Shown here piece after piece: positions 43,581 to 55,681 of a stretch of 64,000 nt of DNA. Source of the DNA: Hermatobates lingyangjiaoensis (lineage: Eukaryota; Arthropoda; Insecta; Hemiptera; Hermatobatidae); NCBI GenBank assembly GCA_026182355.1, contig JAPFBL010000168.1:1253501-1317500 (forward strand), read 5' to 3'. The notes under the pieces were generated by a model that saw only the letters and a program-made list of their open reading frames with translations, searched no databases and was not told where the DNA came from. The translations under genes were made by a program, and so were the position numbers. Position 1 is the first letter of the stretch, and the number at the start of each line of letters is the position of its first letter.

Positions 43581-44520
43581 GATATTATTTACATATAACC
43601 CAAAAATTATTTAAATGAATAGTTAAAATAGAAAAGGATTTTATAAAAGTTTTACGTTTTGATTGATAATGAAAGCAGTGATTACATTAAGCAAAGGCTT
43701 TAGAACATCGGATGCATATTTAGTTTATCGAACTCTTCTAGTTCTTTCTTTAGCTTGAAGTAAAAAACTGAATGATATCGACATTAAAATATGTCCTAGA
43801 GATGATACCCTAAAGAAGGTTATTGCTTTAAAATGAAACATGGATAGTATTCAGAAGGAAGCCTCTTCTTTAGCTGTTCTCAAATCCTGTTTTATTTCTG
43901 TAAATATCGGCCTTTTGTCTCTGTCACGGCAGAGATTTGTATTTGAGATTAGCTCTGCTGCTGAATAAATGTTTTCCCCAAAAGAAAACAAACTTGTATT
44001 TTTTTTATTTGTGCTTCGAGCTTTTTTTTCACTAGTGATTAATAATTGAAGGGATATAATAAATCATCTATAGTATATTTATTTTTACCAGTGTGTGTGT
44101 GTTTGTTTGTTTTCCCTATATCATGTATTCTACAGTGTTTATACCATCTCGATGACGTTTGACATAGGGGCTATTCAAATTAGGAAAAAATATGCGTAAC
44201 TCCTGAAAAAGTGATTGAGACCTGTAAATTGCATTTAAGCCGGAGTATAAATGGCAGATCACCTGTTATGAAAAATGTATATTCTTTAGTATTATATTTA
44301 TCTTTTCATTTATTGGCGTTCACTCAAGAATTGAATAATTCTCAAACACCAATGTTCAATTTATTTCACTTATGTAATTTAAAAATAGTTTTTTTCTATT
44401 TCATATATTGCTACTTTTGCCACGGAAAAAGATTTTGAATAATGATCAGAATGCTATTTAGAGTTTAATTTGTAATTTTCGAAACTGACCGTATTCCGGT
44501 CATCTTTATATTTATACATG
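43581..44520. other. No gene recognised
   Basis: A 75-codon plus frame (44211-44438) without motif; AT-rich. Confidence 0.4.
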
Positions 44521-44521
44521 C

Positions 44522-44670
44522 AACATGATTTCACGAAAACACGTGATACAACAATTAACATCCAAACCATAGTACGAAATGGGAAAAAAAGACTAAGATC
44601 TTTCAACCGTAACAAGTAGTCTTCGTCAGAACGAAAAACCCAACTGACTCTGACCATAGCGAACTGACAA
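44522..44670 (-). mobile_element. Family A pLTR, antisense, single arm
   Basis: GATTTCACGAAAACACGTGA to CAAAAACCCAACTGACTCTGAC analog. The core has GTCAGAACG in place of GTCAGAGTC, so stem I is reduced. Confidence 0.8.
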
Positions 44671-44829
44671 CTGGAGTTCATCTACAAAAGCGTTGATGTT
44701 GGATTCTCAGTCGAGAAAAGGTTTAACGCATTTACTGAGCTCTTATGTGTTTCTATGAATCTGGTAATTTGAACATATCTCGTGGTCACAAAATCTCAAT
44801 ATAAGTTTTACAAATATTACAAATTTGTC

Positions 44830-45025
44830 ATTTGTAGTACACAAATACGTACACAATTACGTATTGTACAACTAATGATTTAAAAATGGCCAGTCAAGCC
44901 TTAGCAGTCATCTTTGTGTCTTCCTGATGATGAACACAAAGTGTTCGAAACGCGTTGTTGCTGTTGAATAAAACTTCATTTGTGTGGAAACTTTTGTTTG
45001 TTTATCCATTTTACCTCAGAATTAC
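44830..45025 (+). mobile_element. Family E pLTR, sense, intact core
   Basis: TCTTC, CTGATGA, T, perfect hairpin GAACAC-AAA-GTGTTC, GAA, ACGCGT, T, GTTG (44922-44957). Followed by TGTGTGGAAACTTTTGTTTG and TATCCATTTTACCTCAGAAT, as in 37347-37440. Confidence 0.85.
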
Positions 45026-48000
45026 AAATTTGTATTAGTTGTTGGTATTTGTAAATGGTTTTCAAAGTAATAATTCATCAATGTTTTGTTTTCTGCAAAG
45101 TTATTGGTTTCATATTTATTTTTATATTTAAGTGCAATAACTAAATGCATTTCAAGGTCTTTCGTGGGAGTGGGAAACACTTTACAAATGAACTCAATCA
45201 AGTTGAAGGTTAAGGCGATTAGTTTGAGGTGGAGTGGGATTTAAAAAGAAAAGTCTACTGGGTGGGAGTGAAAGATGATCTGTCTGGGATATGGGTCTTG
45301 GGAAGGCAGCCTCTTCCGCTGTGACCTACCGCCGAGGAGGAAGTGTTTCATGACCTTGTCATCGGGGCCTCGTCCGACCTCCCGGAATAAAAGTGCAACA
45401 GCCAGGCCTTGAGATCTCACAACCCTTGTCCATTATCAGCTTTTCGAATACTCATAAGACCCGTTTACTTTGAAACTAGCATAAATCGCTTTCTTAATCA
45501 ACATATTTAAAGCTTTGCATTTTAACATGTGACAAAATTTATTTCTATTTGTTATATCAGGATATTTATATCTTTCTCAGATAAATAATATATTAACAAA
45601 TGTATTGTTATTAAAATCAGCACTTTTCATTACGTAAAGAGGCAAGCTTATGTGCTGTTGATAACAAAATACCTTCTGAGCCTTGTTTTATGTATCGCCA
45701 GTTTATCACGTCTTGACAAGCAGTGGAAAGTAAAATTAAAAAAAATTTGATTACATTATATAAGGAATCTAAGTAAATAAAAGAAAGGTTTTGCCTGTAC
45801 ATTGCTTAGAAATGACACTTTTCAAGTTATCTTTACATATACAGAAACCGAATAGATCCTTAGAAAGATTTCTGTCTGTCTGTTTGTTGGTATGTCTGCA
45901 AAATTTTGTCACAAGTAAACTCAGCCACTATAATGCATAGTAAACTGGAACTTTGACAGTAGATTTGTGTATGTCTAAGTTAAAATCTAATATTTGAATC
46001 GATTGGAAATTCAACGTAGAAGCAAAGTTATGGACTTCTAAGCTGTGTTTGGTTAGCTACACAGGTATCTCAACTGACACTACCTACTTTCTTTAGAATC
46101 AGGTACTTTCTAAAATTACCTGTACATTTTTTAAAAAAAATAACAAACTAACAGACATTTTTCTAAGGGTGGATTCGGTTTCCCTAATGTATAAAACGTA
46201 AAGGTAACTTAATATGAGTCAGTTCTAAGCAATAGATAGACATACAAGTATTTGTAGGTGTCAGATTCTGTAGCAAGTAGGTATTGATAGTTGATTTTAA
46301 TTTCGTTTACGTTTATCATAATTTTTAATTTGTTAAGTAGGAGGTTTATAGGAACAAATTTTCTAATATTTGTTCTTTAAGTTGAGATTGTTGTTGTTTG
46401 GACTTTATTATTGTTAAAAGGGAATTATGCTGTGGCGTCTATATAGTCACTGTGGTCAACACTGTTCTACTGCGCATGCGCCAAGTATGTTCTTGTTATG
46501 CAACATTAGGTGGTTGTACCTAAAAGTATAGAGCTAAATGTTCCCGCAGAAAAATCTCGTATTTCCTGATTTATTGTGTATAGTAATAGCTTTTATCGAA
46601 GTTCCTAAACCTTCTTGGAACTAACAGTGAATATTCTTAAAGGTTTATTGTTTTCAATTGAAAATGCTATTAATGGGTTTTTGATCAAGTCATTTACCGA
46701 AGGATAAATTAGACGCTTGTGTGGTCAACAAAAAAAGAATAAGAAAAAGAAAACAGAAAGGGGTGAAGCATACAGAGTCAAGGGCGCCACATTGGACAGA
46801 GGTCATTAGGAATGGTTGATTTTCTTGGGCGGGAAGAAGCGAGCAAGGTTCAACGACCAGTAGCATGATGAATGGAATTATTTTGAATACAATGTAGGAG
46901 ATATGTTGCTGGTACCGTTAGCCTGATCAGAACTCGGATGATTAATTATCAGGGGTTGGTTATGAAAGTTACTCGATGGATCAACGACACTTTCTCCGCA
47001 CCTGGCAGTGTATGACAAGGGTCCGTCCTGAAGACGCTCATTCGTCATCCCTCCCGACGTGTCTCTCCCATAGTCGGCCGGCTCTTACTAATCATTACAA
47101 CACTGTTCCTGTCTCGACTCTGCGTCCCGAAACGTTGTCCTAAATGACTATTTCATCTTATCTCACTACTACTAACAAAGGCTATCAATAAACAAAGCCC
47201 ATCGAACATTTGTGTTGTTTGGAGCCCAAGATCTTATCAAAAAAACCATTAATGTGTAGCAACATCACTTATTCAACCTGGACGTAGTTCAGTGTCACAT
47301 TTGCGTTTATTATTTCAAAGAGTCAAACCTATGCAAAATCTCGTAGGAGGTAGTTAAGATTTGCGAGAGTTGATATGATTGAGGGTACATGAGGTTCAGA
47401 TGAGATGTTCTTTTTTTTTTTATATATTTTTGTTCATTTTGAACTGAATCCTAATAATGCAAAGAATGCAATCCCATGTATTTGTTTTAATAATGAAAAG
47501 AACGATACGAAAAGGACAACTTAAGTTCCTTAAACCGGCACATTCAGTTTGTAGTTTTTGGTTTTAGCCATCATCAGAAGTTGAGCATCAATATGATTAA
47601 CTGGACAATCTTTTTGACTCCACTGTGTCTCATCTTGTTTAGTAACTTTCTGCAACTTTCCAAGTACCATTTCAGTATGGATCATCGACATTAAGAGAAT
47701 AGGCTAATGTAGAATATAACTTGTCTATTTACAACATTTTTAACAGCTAAAAACAATTGAGTTATCAGTCGCTAAATGATGTACACATCGGCAGTATGTG
47801 GAGCAGAGGAACAATAGTTTTAGAACAGGTGGTGAGAAAACTATAAAATGATGCTTGAAAATTGTTTTACACGTAGAACGTAAAACATATTTCATTAAAC
47901 ACCTGAATTACAATTATTTAAAGTGTGTATTCATTATTTTGGGACACCCTCCATATGTATATTAGGCAATAGGTACGAATTATGCACGTCATAGGTAATT

Positions 48001-49330
48001 ACATGTGTTACCTAACTGCATTAGCTATCTAGGTGTTATATGGGAAAATAGGGAGGAAGAGTGAAGTAGTTATCTTAGGAGAATACGTAAACAAATTGCA
48101 AATCACCGTCTCATCTCATAACATAACGGCTTTTCTATGACAAACACAATCGTAGTCTAAGGGATAAGGAATATTGAGTCAGAGTAGTTAACATCATCAG
48201 TGTGTTCCTCCGACAATTCTCATCTTCTGTAATACACATCTGTAGAGACCAGCTGTACAAAGCATCCTATAGGAGGTCCATTACTCAAGTCTTACTTTAA
48301 TAACACTATAGTTTGATGTCTTGACTTCATTTATCAATAACTTAACTTTTTTATGAAAATAATAATATATCAGCAAATTATAATTAAACTCTAAGTTGAC
48401 TTGACTAAAGCTTTCAGTCAAGACCTACAGATTGGGGTACTCAATATATTAAATTACAGAGAAAAACACTTCGAAAGACAAGCTTAGAGGGTAAGAGATT
48501 TGAGCCGAATGAACAAGTCATTACCGAAACAAACGCGTATTTTGAGAGCTTTGAGAAAACGTATTATTTGGAAGGAATAAAAAAAAAATTAGAAAAACGC
48601 TGGACTAAATGTATCGAGCTAAAAGGTGACTATGTAGAAAAATAAAATGTTTCTTTGCCAAAAAAATTTTGTTTTATTCAAAAAGTCACGGACTTATTAA
48701 ACCGACCTCGTATCATAAGGTGATAGAATATACAGAAATGTTAATGGGCAGTACTGATGATGATGTGGTTCTTTTTGGCGAAAACTCGTGGATGATTGAC
48801 TGTTTCATATGTCGACTACTCAAAGTGTTGGATTTCCCTTTTACATGGGTCACAGTGTGAGTTCCACCTAAGCCCTCTGCTTCCTTTCTCTAAAACCTTC
48901 TTACTTTCACTCGACATAATTTACTTTAAAGAATAGTGTAATTCACTCGTGTCAGTTCACTAAAGTAAAGTGCTGCTTATCACCGCACTCAGGCTTTCAC
49001 TTTGCTTCCAGATAACATTAAACAAATGCTAATCCATGCGTATAAAACAGTTAACAATCCGAATAATTGCCTTGCGAAAAGTCATTGTTCTGACCTACTT
49101 GCAGGCTCATTTGTTTCAAAAATCGTCTTCCGGTTGGTTCATTTAAAATTCTACCTGTGTTAAAATAAAGTAATTGGTGCTTCAGATATTCAGGAGCTTT
49201 CTGATTGCAGCAATTGTTTAATAAATAAAGAAAAATGTAAGCAATAAATAATAGAATTATAATAAATATAAAATTATTCTATAAAAAAAAAAGAAAAGTT
49301 TATTTGTTCCATAGAATAAATATAGTTATT
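45026..49330. other. Largest stretch without an identified feature
   Basis: Holds GC-richer islands at 45290-45400 and 46780-47140 with no convincing frame. A weak pLTR-like motif sits on the minus strand at 47545-47595 (CTGATGA, TGGC...). Frames of 61-63 codons at 45617 and 48669 have no known domain. Confidence 0.4.
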
Positions 49331-49569
49331 ATTAAAGCTATTACAGTAATCAACAACAATCAACTAGTTACTTAATTAATCTAAATAAATTTATTGTTAT
49401 TACATTATACAATTTACAGAAATAAAATGAAAAGTTAAACAAAAAACAAGCAAAGTAGAAAAAATGCTAGAGGTTGAGTCCAATTCTACCTAGTTGGAAT
49501 TATAAATTTCTTGTTTAGTTCCATGTAAATGGTTAAAAAATATCTCATTCTCGCAAAGCATATATATAT

Positions 49570-49706
49570 ATTATTTCGTTGAAAATACGATCCGAAACGG
49601 ACAAATATAGTTCAATGAAGAAAAAGAAATATAGTGAAATCAAAATCACACACTTACAGTCTCTAATTTTCGGTTTGACCATCTTCAGGAGAGATAAGAG
49701 AGGTTT
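49570..49706 (-). mobile_element. Family B pLTR inside the inverted structure
   Basis: GAAAATACGATCCGAAACGGAC to GACCATCTTCAGGAGAG. The minus-strand core is CTGAAGA, T, GGTCAAACC, GAA, AATT, A, GAGAC. Confidence 0.85.
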
Positions 49707-49794
49707 ATATATATGTAAAGATTTCACATAACACGTGAAATAACAATCAATGATCAGACCATAATTTGTGGTTTATATATATATATATATATAA

Positions 49795-49995
49795 AATAAA
49801 TTCAAAACTAAGGAAACACAGAAAGACACAGACATAACTAACATCGATAGTTCGACCATCGTCGTCATCAGGACGTGCGAAGAGCGAAGAGTCCCGCAGG
49901 AAGAAAGGGCAGCGACTCTGTCTCTGAGTGTCTTTTTCTGTCTGTGTCTTTCTGTGTTTCCTTCGTTTTGAATTTATTTTATTTAAAAAAGTCCG
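49795..49995. mobile_element. Family C fold-back inside the inverted structure
   Basis: Antisense arm AATTCAAAACTAAGGAAACACAG with core complement at about 49848-49880 (CTGATGA intact, GAAC for GAAA) and a sense arm GTCTTTCTGTGTTTCCTTCG-TTTTGAATT without a core. Loop holds AAGAGTCCCGCAGGAAG, as at 12655. Confidence 0.8.
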
Positions 49996-50327
49996 CTGGA
50001 CCGTTTCTTTTAATTGTATATATATATATATATATGCTTTGCGAGAATGAGATATTTTTTAACCATTTACGTGTAACTAAACAAGAAATTTATAATTCCA
50101 ACTAGGTAGAATTGGACTCAACCTCTAGCATTTTTTCTACTTTTGCTTGTTTTTTGTTTAATTTTTTATTTTATTTCTGTAAATTGTATAACATAATAAC
50201 AATCAATTTATTTAGATTAATTAATTAACTAGTTGATTGTTATTGATTACTGTTATAGCTTTAAAAAATCAAATTGAGATAAAATTTTTAGAAATATGTT
50301 TTCAAGGATTGCTACCAACCTTCACTC

Positions 50328-50355
<28 letters not shown>

Positions 50356-50358
<3 letters not shown>

Positions 50359-50480
50359 CACTTTAACACATAGAAAAGAACACAGAAAGACACTACAGAA
50401 CTCACTTCGATATTTCGACATCCGTCGTCATCGGGAAGAAGTGCGAAGTACTCGCGTTGAGAAGCAAACTACTACTCATA
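50356..50480 (-). mobile_element. Family C pLTR, antisense, U4-to-C variant
   Basis: ACTTTAACACATAGAAAAGAAC to AGAAGTGCGAAGTACTCGCG. The minus-strand core is CCGATGA, C, GACGGATGTC, GAA, ATAT, C, GAAGTGAG. Stem I CTTC/GAAG holds. Nearly identical to 58145 and 61600. Confidence 0.9.
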
Positions 50481-50560
50481 TATATATATATATGTATATA
50501 CATATATACATATGTATACATATATATATATATATATATATAATATATATATATATATGT
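50478..50560. repeat. (TA)n / (TACA)n microsatellite
   Basis: TA with interspersed GTATACATA. Open frames on both strands here are repeat artefacts. Confidence 0.95.
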
Positions 50561-51370
50561 ATGTATGTTGTTTATTATTTTCATATGGCGTTGTTTTATG
50601 GAGTAATTTCAATTCGTGTGAGAGCCTCACTGAGATATAGTTGAAATAAACTCAAAAGAAATCACAACAATATTAATTGGACAACCTGATATTTCCATTC
50701 CTGTGATTTCTCTGGTTGTTTCGTCATGTCTGTTGCGATATACAAGCTAATAAGCGCAAAAACCCTAGTGTTGTAATATATTTTACTAATTTGATTTTTG
50801 TTTTTTTATTTACAAAGAAAATATTTTGCTAAGACAATAGATATGATAATTATCGAAGGAAAAAATCTTGTGGTATATACTTTCGAATAGAATAGAAAGT
50901 AAAGAAAGAACATCGTTGTGAAACAATATGAATTCGGAGGTATTCAGTTTTCCCCAACAGTGTTCCATGTCACCTTGTGGTTACAAACTCTCACATAGAA
51001 TCGAAAAGTTTTTTTTTTTTATATAGAAAATGAAATTCTAGTTGTTCGTGAAATCTGTTAATCAGCCTGCTTGCTTTTCACTTTGAAGAAACAGCATTGG
51101 AAATTACACTTGTAAACGGCAGGCAACTACCCTGTCGGAATCACGAATGTCGTGTGCACAACTACCAGTTCCTGGCGATTTCTGTTTTTATTATTTAACC
51201 GCAAAGGCACGTTCAATGCAGCCTTCTTTTCAACGAGGAATCTACTGTGAATCAAAGAACATTTCAAGCCAAAAATCGTATAGATGACTTAATATTGAAA
51301 TACAGAATATTCATCTTCCTTTAAATATAACCTACCCTTATACTAAACACTAAATCTAATATTTATTCAT
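50561..51370. other. No gene recognised
   Basis: AT-rich; nothing identified. Confidence 0.4.
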
Positions 51371-51374
51371 CGTT

Positions 51375-51690
51375 ATAGGGAATTCAGAAAAGAATACGTC
51401 TCCACACAAAAGAGTTTTATGTTAAAACTAACAACGCGTTTCGAACACTTAGTGTTCTTCCTCAGGTTTACATCTGCACTATTGAGGGGGTTTTGTCAAC
51501 AGGACCTGGGAAGAACTTCAAAAAAGGTATTTTGAATTCTAGAAAGACTTCCTTTCAACAGTGCAGATGTCAGCCTGAAAAGAACGCGTTGTTAGCTTTA
51601 ATATAATGCTCTCTTGTTTAGAGACGTATTTTTTTCTAAATTCCCCGTCATGAGTAAATATCACACTATAACAGATTAGACAAGAAATGA
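51375..51690. mobile_element. Family E pLTR fold-back pair
   Basis: Antisense arm with an intact core at 51431-51468 (minus: AAC, CTGAGGA, A, GAACAC-TAA-GTGTTC, GAA, ACGCGT, T, GTT) and a sense arm 51560-51690 in which the core has collapsed (CAGCCTGAAAAGAACGCGTTG). Flank GTCATGAGTAAATATCACAC as in other E copies. Confidence 0.85.
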
Positions 51691-53160
51691 ATTGATTTCT
51701 TAGTTTAAACCTTTGTAATTAAACAACATCCATTTCAGGATTTTTAATTAATATTTATTTATTTAATATTTCCAGCTTAGCATGACCTTATACGTGTGAA
51801 AAGATATTAATTTTGACAGTTTTTTTTCTATTATTTCTATATTGTTGATAGTTAGTGCTGAATTTGAAGTGAAATTGTATATTTGAATACAAATATAATA
51901 ATATACCTAACAATTAAAAGAAAAGAACATTGAAAAAAGATAAATGAAATTTACTTAAATGTTTTGAAACTATATGTTGCTTTTTGCCAGGAGAACAGAG
52001 CTTATCATTGTCTTCATCTTCAATTTCTGATGACAAGAAGAATTCTTGAAGAATCTGATAACAGATTTCTGATGATTCAAGTTATTTCTGATGACTTTTA
52101 TGTGAATCTTACAATAGTCCAATAAAAGTCCAATTTTACATCTTTGCCTTTCTTTTCAAGATATCTCGGCTTTAGATGACATGTCAGGGAAGAGTTTTTT
52201 CTTGATTTTCTCTGAAGTCATTTGTTTGAAAATATTTTAATTTTAATATTAATCAATTTTTTATCGCTTACGTGTGTCTTCCACATCGTGGACATGAAAT
52301 CGTATTTAGCATTAGTATTTATTTCATTAATAGTGTACACTCATGGTGTACTGCTCGTTCAAGAAATTAAAAAAGCTATATTGCGGGATTCAAAAATTAC
52401 GTCTCCACAGAGAAAAAAAGTTTAATATGAAAACTACTAACGCGTTTCTAAACCCAAAAAAAAAACATCAGATTGAATTATTTGAAATTGAATACAATAT
52501 ATGAATGGTGAATTGCACTACTGAGATTTTAACAAGGTAATTAGTAACAAAGACACCTGCATTCTTGAGAGTCGATCCACGGGAATGACTTAGGAAGGAA
52601 TGACAGATTGCACAGGTAATGAAATACCTGTATGCACTTCTTATGCATACAACTTTTTAAAATTATATATAAACTGATTTTTTTGTAATATCGATATTTA
52701 GTATTAAAAAAAACTTTTGTTAAAAAAAATATAAATACTAACAACTTAATTAAACATTTTATATTTATTATATATAAAATTAAGGATTCTAAGATATTTA
52801 TCAAGTGCTTAATACTCGTACCTATGATAATGTATGGAATGGTACTATGATAATGATAATGATGGGACTACCTAATGGCTGAGAGTAGAGCCATAAGCAT
52901 CTACATCGAAAAATAAAATAAAATGAATAATAATAAAATAAACTTTACTAGTGAAGTAAAGAAGTTGATATTGTTTTTCTTCATAGTTAATGAGTTTGTT
53001 CATAATTTTGTTTGCATTTCAATGAACTTTCCCATTGATCATATATTCTACAATGGTATATTGAATTCAAATTTCGAGTGAACTTGACCTTAAGACTCTT
53101 TCCGTCTGGGAAATATCCGGTTTTGTACTAACCCCATCCATCATTTTCATATTCTTCCAG
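51691..53160. other. Mostly unassigned; one E remnant
   Basis: 52395-52480 is an antisense family E remnant (TTACGTCTCCACAGAG, CTAACGCGTTTCTAAAC, CATCAG). An 87-codon minus frame at 52541-52804 is hydrophobic from AT composition. Confidence 0.4.

Positions 53161-53192
<32 letters not shown>
53161..53192. repeat. (TA)n microsatellite
   Basis: About 32 bp of TA, left border of the family B fold-back. Confidence 0.95.
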
Positions 53193-53196
<4 letters not shown>

Positions 53197-53472
53197 AAAC
53201 ATAGAGAAATTAAAAACACACACTTACAGTCTCTAATTTTTGGTTGAACCGTCTTCAGAGGAGATAAGAGAGGGAAACCAAGCGCACTGATTCAGAGACT
53301 GTCTTGGAGACCGTCTCTGTACCAGTGCGCTTGGTTTCCCTCTCTTATCTCTCCTGAAGACAGTTCAACCGAAAATTAGAGACTGTAAGTGTGTGTTTTT
53401 AATTTCTCTATGTTTCTTTATGTACATTAAACTGTATTTGGCCATTTCGAATCGTATTTTCATCGAAAAAAG
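53193..53472. mobile_element. Family B pLTR fold-back pair
   Basis: Antisense arm (AAAGAAACATAGAGAAATTA; core complement 53236-53266) and sense arm with core 53345-53385: CTCTC, CTGAAGA, C, AGTTCAACC, GAA, AATT, A, GAGAC. The loop is GATTCAGAGACTGTCTTGG. Sense arm ends TTTCATCGAAAAAAG before (TA)n at 53473. The next element, the complete PLE, shares that TA tract. Confidence 0.92.
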
Positions 53473-53490
53473 TATATATATATATATATA

Positions 53491-53797
53491 TGATCAAACC
53501 ACAATAAGAAATGGGAAAACAAGACTAAGATCTTTCAACCGTAACAAGCGGTCTTCGTCAGAGTCAAAAACCCAACTGAACACTAGATGCAGAAAACATC
53601 TGGTGAGGAGTTGAGAAGAGTGGGAGGGAAGAGTGGTATTTTAAAAGGGTGAAAGCACAGGAAAGGACTAATGTCCAGAAAGGGATGTTTGGGGAAACAA
53701 AGGAGTACAGTAAGAAAAAGTAAAAAACTATCCGCTAGCTGTCAACCCTCTTTGAAGAGGCTATTGCCCTCGTGATGAAAGTATCAAGTTTGAAGAG
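53491..53797 (-). repeat. Inverted copy of the PLE 3' end
   Basis: About 307 bp complementary to 57194-57498, with one or two small indels (GAGAAGAGTGGG against GAGAGAGTGGG). Contains an antisense hammerhead core at 53523-53565. Inverted and direct copies meet at 53798-53803. Confidence 0.95.
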
Positions 53798-53803
53798 ACA
53801 CAA

Positions 53804-53949
53804 GTTTTCTGCATCTAGTGTTCAGTTGGGTTTTTGACTCTGACGAAGACCGCTTGTTACGGTTGAAAGATCTTAGTCTTGTTTTCCCATTTCTTATTGT
53901 GGTTTGATCATTGATTGTTGTTTCACGTGTTTATGTGAAATCTTTTTAT
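53804..53949 (+). repeat. 5' direct pLTR of the PLE
   Basis: GTTTTCTGCATCTAGTGTTC to GTGAAATCTTTTTAT, same as 57393-57538. It includes an in-frame upstream ATG (53904) continuous with the protein, so the pLTR may contribute its first 16 codons. Confidence 0.95.
53836..53878 (+). ncRNA. Hammerhead-like core, 5' pLTR
   Basis: Stem I GACT (53836) pairs with AGTC (53875-53878). Core CTGACGA; one extra A; stem II GACCG-CTTGTTA-CGGTT; GAA; palindrome AGATCT; cleavage-position T. All invariant bases of the hammerhead core are present. The palindromic stem III suggests that two RNAs pair to cleave. PLE hammerheads of this kind are published; activity of this one is inferred. Confidence 0.75.
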
Positions 53950-55065
53950 CGATGAATACCATGTGCGATACCTACTCCTATTTCTGTCATCTTTTTCCTT
54001 GCTTCGTCCCTGTAGTGAAAAATTGTTTGTCTAGCTTGACAAAGGCCCATAAATTAAAACTAAAATTAAAATTTTTAAATAATTGTTTTAGTGAAAAGGT
54101 AATACCTAAATCTCTTATTCCTAAATGTTTGCTAAATATTTGTGAAGGCCCTTTTGATAATTTTCATTCTTTGTTGCTAAAAAAACATATTTATTTGTGC
54201 CGGAGTGATGTGAAATTAGCCTTCGTTGATTCAGTGCGTAACAAAAGTCATCTTAATCAGCTCATCCCTTCCGATTGGAGGAAAGTAGTATTTGATTATA
54301 TTTATTGGCAACTTAGAAAGGTATGTAAAAATTTTTCTAAAGTACATAATAAAAAACTTCAGAGCTTAATTGACAATAGCCCGTGGAATAAAAATAAAAA
54401 TAAAAAATTAGTTCTTAATTTATCCGACAGAATATTAGATAATAATGCAGTAGCAGCATTAGGGTATGGTTTAAATTTTGTTCCTAAAAGTAACAATTTA
54501 AATTATGTTCAGGTGGCTAAGGGTTTTTGTAAAGCTGAAAAATTAAACAATATAGATATCGATAATTTAAATATTTTAAAAGGAATGGTATACGGTCTTT
54601 CAGAAAAAACTGATGTTGTTAGCGTTCCTAGACGTTTTATCGAGGCTTATTCTAAGCTTAAAAAAGATAATACTATAAAAATCACTAAAGCCGATAAATC
54701 TAAAGTAACAGTAATATTAAATAAAAAAGATTACGTCGATAAAATAGAGAATATGCTAAATGATGAAAATGTGTATAAAAAGTTAAGGTCTAATCCTTTG
54801 GAAAGGGTCAATAGTTCATTTAATAAAAAAATTAAAACTATCTTAAAAAATCAACCCGAACTTATTACTAAATTTATATCAAAATCCCCTTCTTTGCCAT
54901 ATACGAGGGTCGTCCAGAAAATAAGTTCCGTTTTGGTCTGTAGGGCGGTAGGAGTGGTTTTTGCCAAATCCGGCAACACCGCTCGAAAGAGGAGAGGTGG
55001 GGGAATAGAATGAGAGGTGGGGGACCTCAGTCGGTCAATTACCAACGTCAGGGCAGGTAGTTGAA

Positions 55066-55281
55066 ATGGAGCCCTCCATGTCACGTCCCGCCACCTCGAT
55101 CCCCGTTCCCTCTCGAGTTGTTTTGCGCGGAGTGATTCAATTTCTTTATGCACAGGGTTTCAAATCAGTTCAAATTCACGAACAGCTCTTTTCTGTTTAT
55201 GGAGAAGGTGTAATGAGTGAATCAATGGTGAGGAGATGGGTACGTTTATTTAAGGCGGGAAGACATTCAGCTCTCTAGGGA
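55066..55281 (+). pseudogene. Mariner transposase N-terminal fragment (other arm)
   Basis: Mirror copy in the left arm: 70 codons from ATG 55066 (MEPSMSRPATSIP), through the first helix-turn-helix (MSESMVRRWVRLFKAGR), then out of homology and a stop at the junction. Differs from the minus-strand copy by a few substitutions and retains the base lost there. Confidence 0.88.
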
Positions 55282-55681
55282 CCCACCGGGCGGAAACTTT
55301 CCGAAAGTCAAGTTTTTCCGAGACGATCTCATGGATGAGGGATCGTGAGATGTCTGGAAAACTCAGGTGGAGTTCATCCAGGGTTGAACGACGATCTTTG
55401 CTAATTGCATTGTCGATTTCTGCGACAATTTCGTCCGTCACAACTGAGGGTCTGCCTCTCCCACTTTCATCCTCAAGTGAATGTCTTCCCGCCTTAAATT
55501 CACGTACCCATCTCCTCACCATTGATTCACTCATTACACCTTCTCCATAAACAGAAATGAGCTGTTCGTGAATTTGAACTGATTTGAAGCCCTGTGCATA
55601 AAGAAATTGAATCACTCCGCGCAAAACAACTCGAGAGGGAACGGGATCGAGGTGGCGGGACGTGACATGGAGGGCTCCATT
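55253..55681 (-). pseudogene. Mariner transposase N-terminal fragment
   Basis: Minus strand. An ATG at 55681 (MEPSMSRP in the other arm's frame) is followed by a one-base loss near 55643, then an open frame RGVIQFLYAQGFKSVQIHEQ, helix-turn-helix segment MSESMVRRWVREFKAGR, EDESGRGRPSVVTDE linker, a second helix-turn-helix region and KVSARWVPRELN. This covers the DNA-binding half up to the WVP-motif. It stops at the junction with the other arm; the DDD catalytic domain is missing. Confidence 0.9.

Larger units (their letters stand above)
49334..50340. mobile_element. 930-bp inverted structure enclosing three pLTR families
   Basis: Left arm 49334-49564 and right arm 50031-50263 are inverted copies of about 231 bp with few differences; their inner ends both meet (TA)n. 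The right arm continues to 50340 with codons reading EICFQGLLPTFTHIY into a TA tract, so the arms belong to a family F-type PLE end. Between the arms lie antisense family B (49570-49706), an antisense family A fragment (49712-49775) and a family C fold-back (49795-49995). Confidence 0.85.
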
